Assembly (NCBI GenBank): GCA_000507305.1 | Contig: DF239531.1 | Coordinates: 2,343-66,342, forward strand | Reading direction: 5' to 3' | Length of the DNA stretch: 64,000 nt | From: Breviolum minutum Mf 1.05b.01 | Lineage: Eukaryota; Sar; Dinophyceae; Suessiales; Symbiodiniaceae | Shown: positions 59,690 to 64,000 of the stretch, in pieces | Position numbering within the stretch: position 1 is the stretch's first letter | Layout of the letters: the number at the start of each line of letters is the position of its first letter | Made by a program: the position numbers and the translations under genes | Notes under the pieces: model-generated | What the model saw: the letters and a program-made list of their open reading frames with translations, nothing else | Told to the model about the DNA's origin: nothing | Databases searched by the model: none

Positions 59690-60230
59690 CTAAATCTGTA
59701 CCTGCACTGCAGTACCTAATCTGCAGGCAGATTGAATATTGGATGAATCTGCATTAGCCGCATGAGCAAAGAATTGCAAGTCATGAGCAAAGGCACGAAA
59801 TACAGTATGGGCTATACGTCTGTGCGTTTGGTCTAGTCTAGCGTTAATATACTCTAAATTGCAATGTCCTTTGTATATATTGCATCCTTTGGTGAGGTCC
59901 CGTTGTTGCCATCCTGCGACCCCGACTTTTTTCCAACCTCTCCCATCGAGCAAACTTCTTCTGCCAAGCCCAGCCCACGAAAGCAAAGTGTTTCAGCCCT
60001 GCGACCCCAGCATCTCGCTAGCCATGCAGCAAACTCTAACTGTGGTACTCCAGTCATTACAATATTGGAAAAGGATTCAACAGGCTCATGTAAGAAGTGC
60101 AAACAAGGGATAAACCAAAAATGATTCAAGTAGTAGTGATATTCTGCAATTCTGGGATGTCCAACCTCAACAAAGCATTCAAATGATTGGTTCACGGATA
60201 TGTGATTTGAATGCTCCAAAGTATTTCGTC
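59690..60230 (-). CDS. Coding-like segment, frame unresolved
   Basis: Over 59860-60060 two minus frames look like protein: FRGLGLAEEVCSMGEVGKKS in one and HFAFVGWAWQKKFARWERLE in another. The Trp/Arg spacing of the latter would fit the helical-repeat gene at 61.4-62.4 kb. No splice sites were fixed. Confidence 0.3.
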
Positions 60231-60329
60231 GCAATTCTCTGGGGGTTCCATCCCTGTTGACTTGGGTTCACTAGTGGGCATGTGGTGGTGACGAGTGGTG
60301 AATTCGCGAACAACTCCGCAACGGGCTTG

Positions 60330-60530
60330 TCATAGTGGGCATACACTTGTAGTTTCAAAATGGCTTCCTAATCTATCTTCATGTCGTCCCCAGCTACTCA
60401 GGTTTATATGCCCTCGAAGCCAACACCAAAATAAAACCAAGTGTGACACCTGGTGTGCTACATCCGAAAAGAATCTGAACACTACATCTTGTTCTGACAG
60501 TACATCACAAACCAAACCTGGAACCACAAC
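60330..60530 (-). CDS. Possible exon
   Basis: An open minus frame reads VCDVLSEQDVVFRFFSDVAH. Codon bias is moderate, splice borders are not fixed and no domain is seen. Confidence 0.22.
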   Translation of the reverse strand, partial: VVVPGLVCDVLSEQDVVFRFFSDVAHQVSHLVLFWCWLRGHINLSSWGRHEDRLGSHFETTSVCPL

Positions 60531-60644
60531 ATTGACCTACTTGGGCTCCAGGCCTGAACAGTAATATTGAGTTATTTGAGTCAAACCTAGTCAAACAACC
60601 TATAAACAATGCAAAGGCCAGGTGGAACCTCCCAACAAAGCCAA

Positions 60645-60870
60645 TGTGTTAGAGTATCCTGATTGCTTGCCTCTTGGCAGGTTTTGGTTCATTCTTTTTG
60701 AATGACTTGCAAGACAAGAGTCCTTGGTCCATGTCTCGTCCCCATGCATAGGTTGCCTCGCCGAGCGGGAACAATGAGATGAAGGTTTGGTGCATGGTTC
60801 ATTCAATCACCTCTTCCTTCAGACTCATTGGTTCTTCGCCAACGATCCATTGGTGGTTAAGTCTCATGGT
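60645..60870 (-). CDS. Short coding segments around an in-frame TGA
   Basis: About 60810-60865 reads HQWIVGEEPMSLKEEVIE and meets TGA. Two codons further in the same frame an ATG opens MHQTFISLFPLGEATYAWGR, running to TAA at about 60655. Both parts have G/C-ending codons. Either a gene ends and a short ORF begins, or a decayed or spliced exon is being misread. Confidence 0.32.
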
Positions 60871-61413
60871 TTACTATTGTGGGCATGTCTCCTTGTCATA
60901 ACACAAAAAGCTTTGAGAGAAGAGTGAACAAACAAGTCCCTTAACCAACAACCCTTGACCACCAACCAGAGAAGGACCAACATATTCTGGTGTCTGTTTC
61001 TTTTCATAGGGTTGCACGGCCAAAGTAAACTCACCCGAATTGCGCTTTCAACTTATTTTGTATGCCTTACGCACCAGGCAAAGGGCAAACACCCACGGCA
61101 GCACCATTTGTGTTATTCATTAATGATCAGTCATGTGCATCATTATGACATCCCAACAACAACATTCCAAGAAAGAAAACAGGATTGGGCCCAAAAATCT
61201 TGAAAGTGGTTGCAGAGTATTGCTGATCTTCTGTGTTGTTGCTCGTGAACATTTGTCAAGGATGGACACTGCATCTTTCCACAGTCTTAGGGGCTCAAAC
61301 ATTTCCAAGCCCTGAACAACCTTATGCATTCATCATGCCGTGTGCTATTTTGGAAACCTAGCATAGGTTGTAGATCGATGATTATAGAATCACAAACGAA
61401 TTCTGTTGCTGAC

Positions 61414-62450
61414 TCTATCGAGCTTCGCTGCTGTGCTTTTTGCTTGAGTCTTTACATACAAATCTTCATGGGTTTGACGCATCAGTTTGCCAAGATGTTT
61501 GACTTGCACCTGTTCCACCGAATGGAACCACTTCTGCTGCAGTTTGGTCTTCATGCGCTCTGCCCGTAGTTCCATTACGGCCACGCGCCAATCGCGCAGG
61601 ACCCAGTGCAGTTCCACCAGAAGGTTCATCTTGCCTGCGGATGTTGAAACTTGAAACATGTCGTGGTGGCAAACGAGGGACCAATTGCAACCTTGTCAGG
61701 TCCTTCAACCCAAAACCGGATTGGTAGAGCTGAAAAAGGCTAAACAAATCTACTCAAGTTGCTCAAGTATGCGTGGCTTTTGGAGCAGCTTTCCCATTGT
61801 GCTTGGGGATGAAGCGAATGAACTGCTATACTCCAAACAAACATCAACAAAATATTGAGAGCCATCAACTCGCAACTAAAACTTGTCAACTTGAATTCAT
61901 GAATCATGAAGCTAGAGGGGAAATTGACATGGTCATTTCCTTCCGCTGTTTCCTTTGGAATTGCCCCATGGATCTGTCAGTCCATGCCTTGCATTCCTCG
62001 AGCTTTGATGAGTTGGTTCGCCTTTCGTCTCCACTGCCGAAATGCCTTGAGAGCGGAGAAACGAAAGTCACCTAGTCTAATCAGGAAAACACCTTCCACG
62101 TGCTTTATCGCATATCCCATCACCCTTATGTTGGAGAGATGATTGATGGGCATGCTCACATCTAATCTTATAATTTCACCTTCAGTGACCACTCTCTCTC
62201 TCACTCTCTCCACCTGTCACAAAATCATGTATAGCCTTAACATGTGTAAACCTAACTTATAACATGGCAGTGTCTTTCTGCAGCTAAAAGAAGCAACGAA
62301 TCTAAAGCTGGTCCCAGGGACATAGGACGTTCGCAGTCCCGTAACTTCTCGCTCCCACATGAACAAACACACCGACAGAACTGGATCTCGTCCCAACTCC
62401 TGGAGGCCGTGGCGGAACGGAGGTGAAGCCAATGGGCCAAAATGGTATGC
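61414..62450 (-). CDS. Trp-rich helical-repeat protein, Sfi1-like
   Basis: Exons 61988-62076 and 61414-61634 join in phase through a GC donor (GCATGG) and an AG|G acceptor. They read FSALKAFRQWRRKANQLIKA, VELHWVLRDWRVAVMELRAE, LQQKWFHSVEQVQVKHLGKL and THEDLYVKTQAKSTAAKLDR. Long charged helices with a Trp preceded by aromatic or Leu residues every 20-30 positions recall Sfi1-type centrin-binding repeats, which occur in centrosome and basal-body proteins. About 62300-62450 a further GC3-rich segment reads LAHWLHLRSATASRSWDE and fits the same pattern. The family call is by eye and only moderate; the coding call for the two joined exons is firm. Confidence 0.62.
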
Positions 62451-62814
62451 GTTTTGGAAGTCTGTAACCCCTTAAAGTATGTTTTTGTTTTTTAAAGGGT
62501 ACATAAACCTACTGGTTGGACATACTAGTTGAATAAAATTAAGAAAACTTTTAATCTCTTACAATATTTGTTGACACAGGAATGATTCAGACTCAATAAT
62601 TCTAGCCCGTTGAAAGTAATATGAAATAGTAAGTCTCAAGTGGATGTGGTAAAGTGTTCTTTAAGTTGAGAACTGTTCTAGCTTGATTCTGCATATCGTT
62701 TGGCACTGAACTTGCTCTGGCTCACGCCGTCTGCACGTCGTTGAATCTACTATCAGGGGTCATCCAAAGAAACATGGCGATCATCAACAACAATAGAAAA
62801 TGAAACCCATCATC

Positions 62815-62965
62815 CTCACTACGAATTAACATCTGCAACGAAAATAACAATCAAGTACAAGAACAACAACAAAACCAAAACAAGAGCAATAGCATTAGCA
62901 AGAACTGGCAAGAACAACAAATACAATCGCAAAAACAATAACAATAACAAGAACAAAAAAGAATA
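62815..62965. repeat. AAC-rich low-complexity tract
   Basis: Imperfect AAC/AAG/AAT triplets on the plus strand, probably a polypyrimidine intron tract on the minus strand next to the exon at about 62990. Confidence 0.6.
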
Positions 62966-62989
62966 AACACACCAGGATAAACTTGCTGA

Positions 62990-63225
62990 GGACCTCTTTA
63001 CGACCCACCTGAGAGTGATATTGAGTCGTCGCACAAAGGGAGGTAACGAAGAGAAAGAAAAGGACAATCAACAAGAAACGACAGACAAATGAGCGGTGGA
63101 GTAACAGGGACAAAATCATTATCAGAACCATTCAGAACCTGAAATGAGAAGCTCTTGAAACCACCTATAGGGATATGCTCAGCAGGAATCTCTTGGAACC
63201 GATATCTAAACCTAAACACAACAAT
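62990..63225 (-). CDS. Two short exons of an unknown gene
   Basis: About 63135-63210, after AG|G, reads FRYRFQEIPAEHIPIGGFKS then FSFQ before a GT donor. About 62985-63018, after ATCACTCTCAG, reads VGRKEVLSKFIL before GTGTGT. Both are splice-bounded and in the gene direction. They are probably 5' parts of the locus at 61.4-62.4 kb or the 3' part of a gene beyond the edge. Confidence 0.38.
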
Positions 63226-63387
63226 TTCATACATCGAGTGAGCCTAAACACTTTGGAGATCCAAGGCATTTGACCTCCAAACGTCCCTGGGAATAAAATA
63301 ACAACCGTTGCTTTTAACGTACTCATTGTGAAAACCACAACCAGTTATCTTCGTCGGGATGATTGTTCGAATTGTTTACTGTATAGG

Positions 63388-63585
63388 TCATTTTGACATT
63401 GATCTCACTATGAAGCATCTTGTTTTGCCCTTAGCAACCCCATGATTACTTTCTGATACATGTGCACCGATTCTGTTGACAATACGACCGACTTTATTAT
63501 TGTTTAGCGTCTGCGAATGAAACGCCTTTCTGGCTTCATACATTTCTTTGGATTTATTTGTCCTGCCACCCTCCATTAGACTCAT
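63388..63585 (-). CDS. Small basic ORF, doubtful
   Basis: A 65-codon frame with KEMYEARKAFHSQTLNNNKV and HGVAKGKTRCFIVRSMSK. Basic and hydrophilic, but codon third positions are not G/C-rich as in the other exons. It could be chance or a terminal exon. Confidence 0.22.
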   Translation of the reverse strand: MSLMEGGRTNKSKEMYEARKAFHSQTLNNNKVGRIVNRIGAHVSESNHGVAKGKTRCFIVRSMSK

Positions 63586-64000
63586 GTAACGTATTCCCTT
63601 TTTTCAAATGTGTTTATTTCATCATGCAGGAAAAATTTTACGGCTGTGGTTTTGTTGTCTTCATCGATTTTGGTTCGCATTATGCATATCCTTTTGGTCG
63701 CAGGAAGGATGCCCATTAGATCAGGGTCACAAAGCACAACTCTATAGAATCAGGGCTGCCAAGTGCATTGGATTAAAGACCTGGCATATCATATACAGTA
63801 TTTGTCACCAATCAGCACAAACGGAAAGTTCAATCATGTTGGACCCGTCCAGACTCACAGCCGTTACATAATCACAACCACCAGCACTGACCCATAACGT
63901 CCAAATCTCAATGTGTTATTTTGCTGGATTGAACAGTGAATAGCGGAAGAATCAAGAGGACCAAAAGCCCTCTTGATATGACCTATTGTCATTTGTCTCA

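Overview
The window looks like nuclear DNA of a dinoflagellate. The evidence is splicing and gene order, since no organism marker gene is present. Short GC3-rich coding exons alternate with introns of roughly 60-400 bases. Acceptors are nearly always AG followed by G. Donors are GT, GC and in one well-supported case GA. Every coding segment whose frame I could settle lies on the minus strand, so the 64 kb reads as one unidirectional gene array. No spliced-leader gene, rRNA, tRNA, CRISPR or transposase was found.

Two genes have a recognisable family. (1) 2862-6248 is an intronless 1128-residue Golgi-type glycosyltransferase: a signal anchor, two tandem GT77-like (PF03407-type) catalytic modules that are nearly identical over their first two thirds, and a C-terminal exostosin/GT47 module. 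(2) 23361-26963 is a multi-exon DUF445 (PF04286-type) membrane protein, complete at its C-terminus.

For four further loci I could chain exons with matching splice phases, although the proteins are not recognised: 32037-34785 (ten exons, about 375 residues), 35919-38727, 45106-45755 (part of a longer gene), and 55702-56339. A fifth, 61414-62450, has Trp-rich helical repeats recalling Sfi1/centrin-binding proteins.

Layout, left to right: exons of one or two unknown genes (1.1-2.5 kb); the glycosyltransferase (2.9-6.2); a long intron-rich region with several membrane-segment exons (6.85-14.7); small membrane-protein loci (15.4-22.2); Lys-rich exons (22.4-22.8); the DUF445 gene (23.4-27.0); short genes and exons (27.4-31.7); the ten-exon gene (32.0-34.8); the next phased gene (35.9-38.7); further unknown loci (39.1-48.9); a large CAAA/CAAG repeat (50.0-50.2); coiled-coil and membrane loci (50.6-54.9); the three-exon tail (55.7-56.3); and further loci to the right edge. 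Two large trinucleotide microsatellites of opposite orientation lie at 42.5 and 43.2 kb.

Most gene boundaries outside the chained loci are inferred from base composition, open frames and splice signals read by eye. Neighbouring exons may belong to one gene or to two. No functional link between neighbouring genes is evident.
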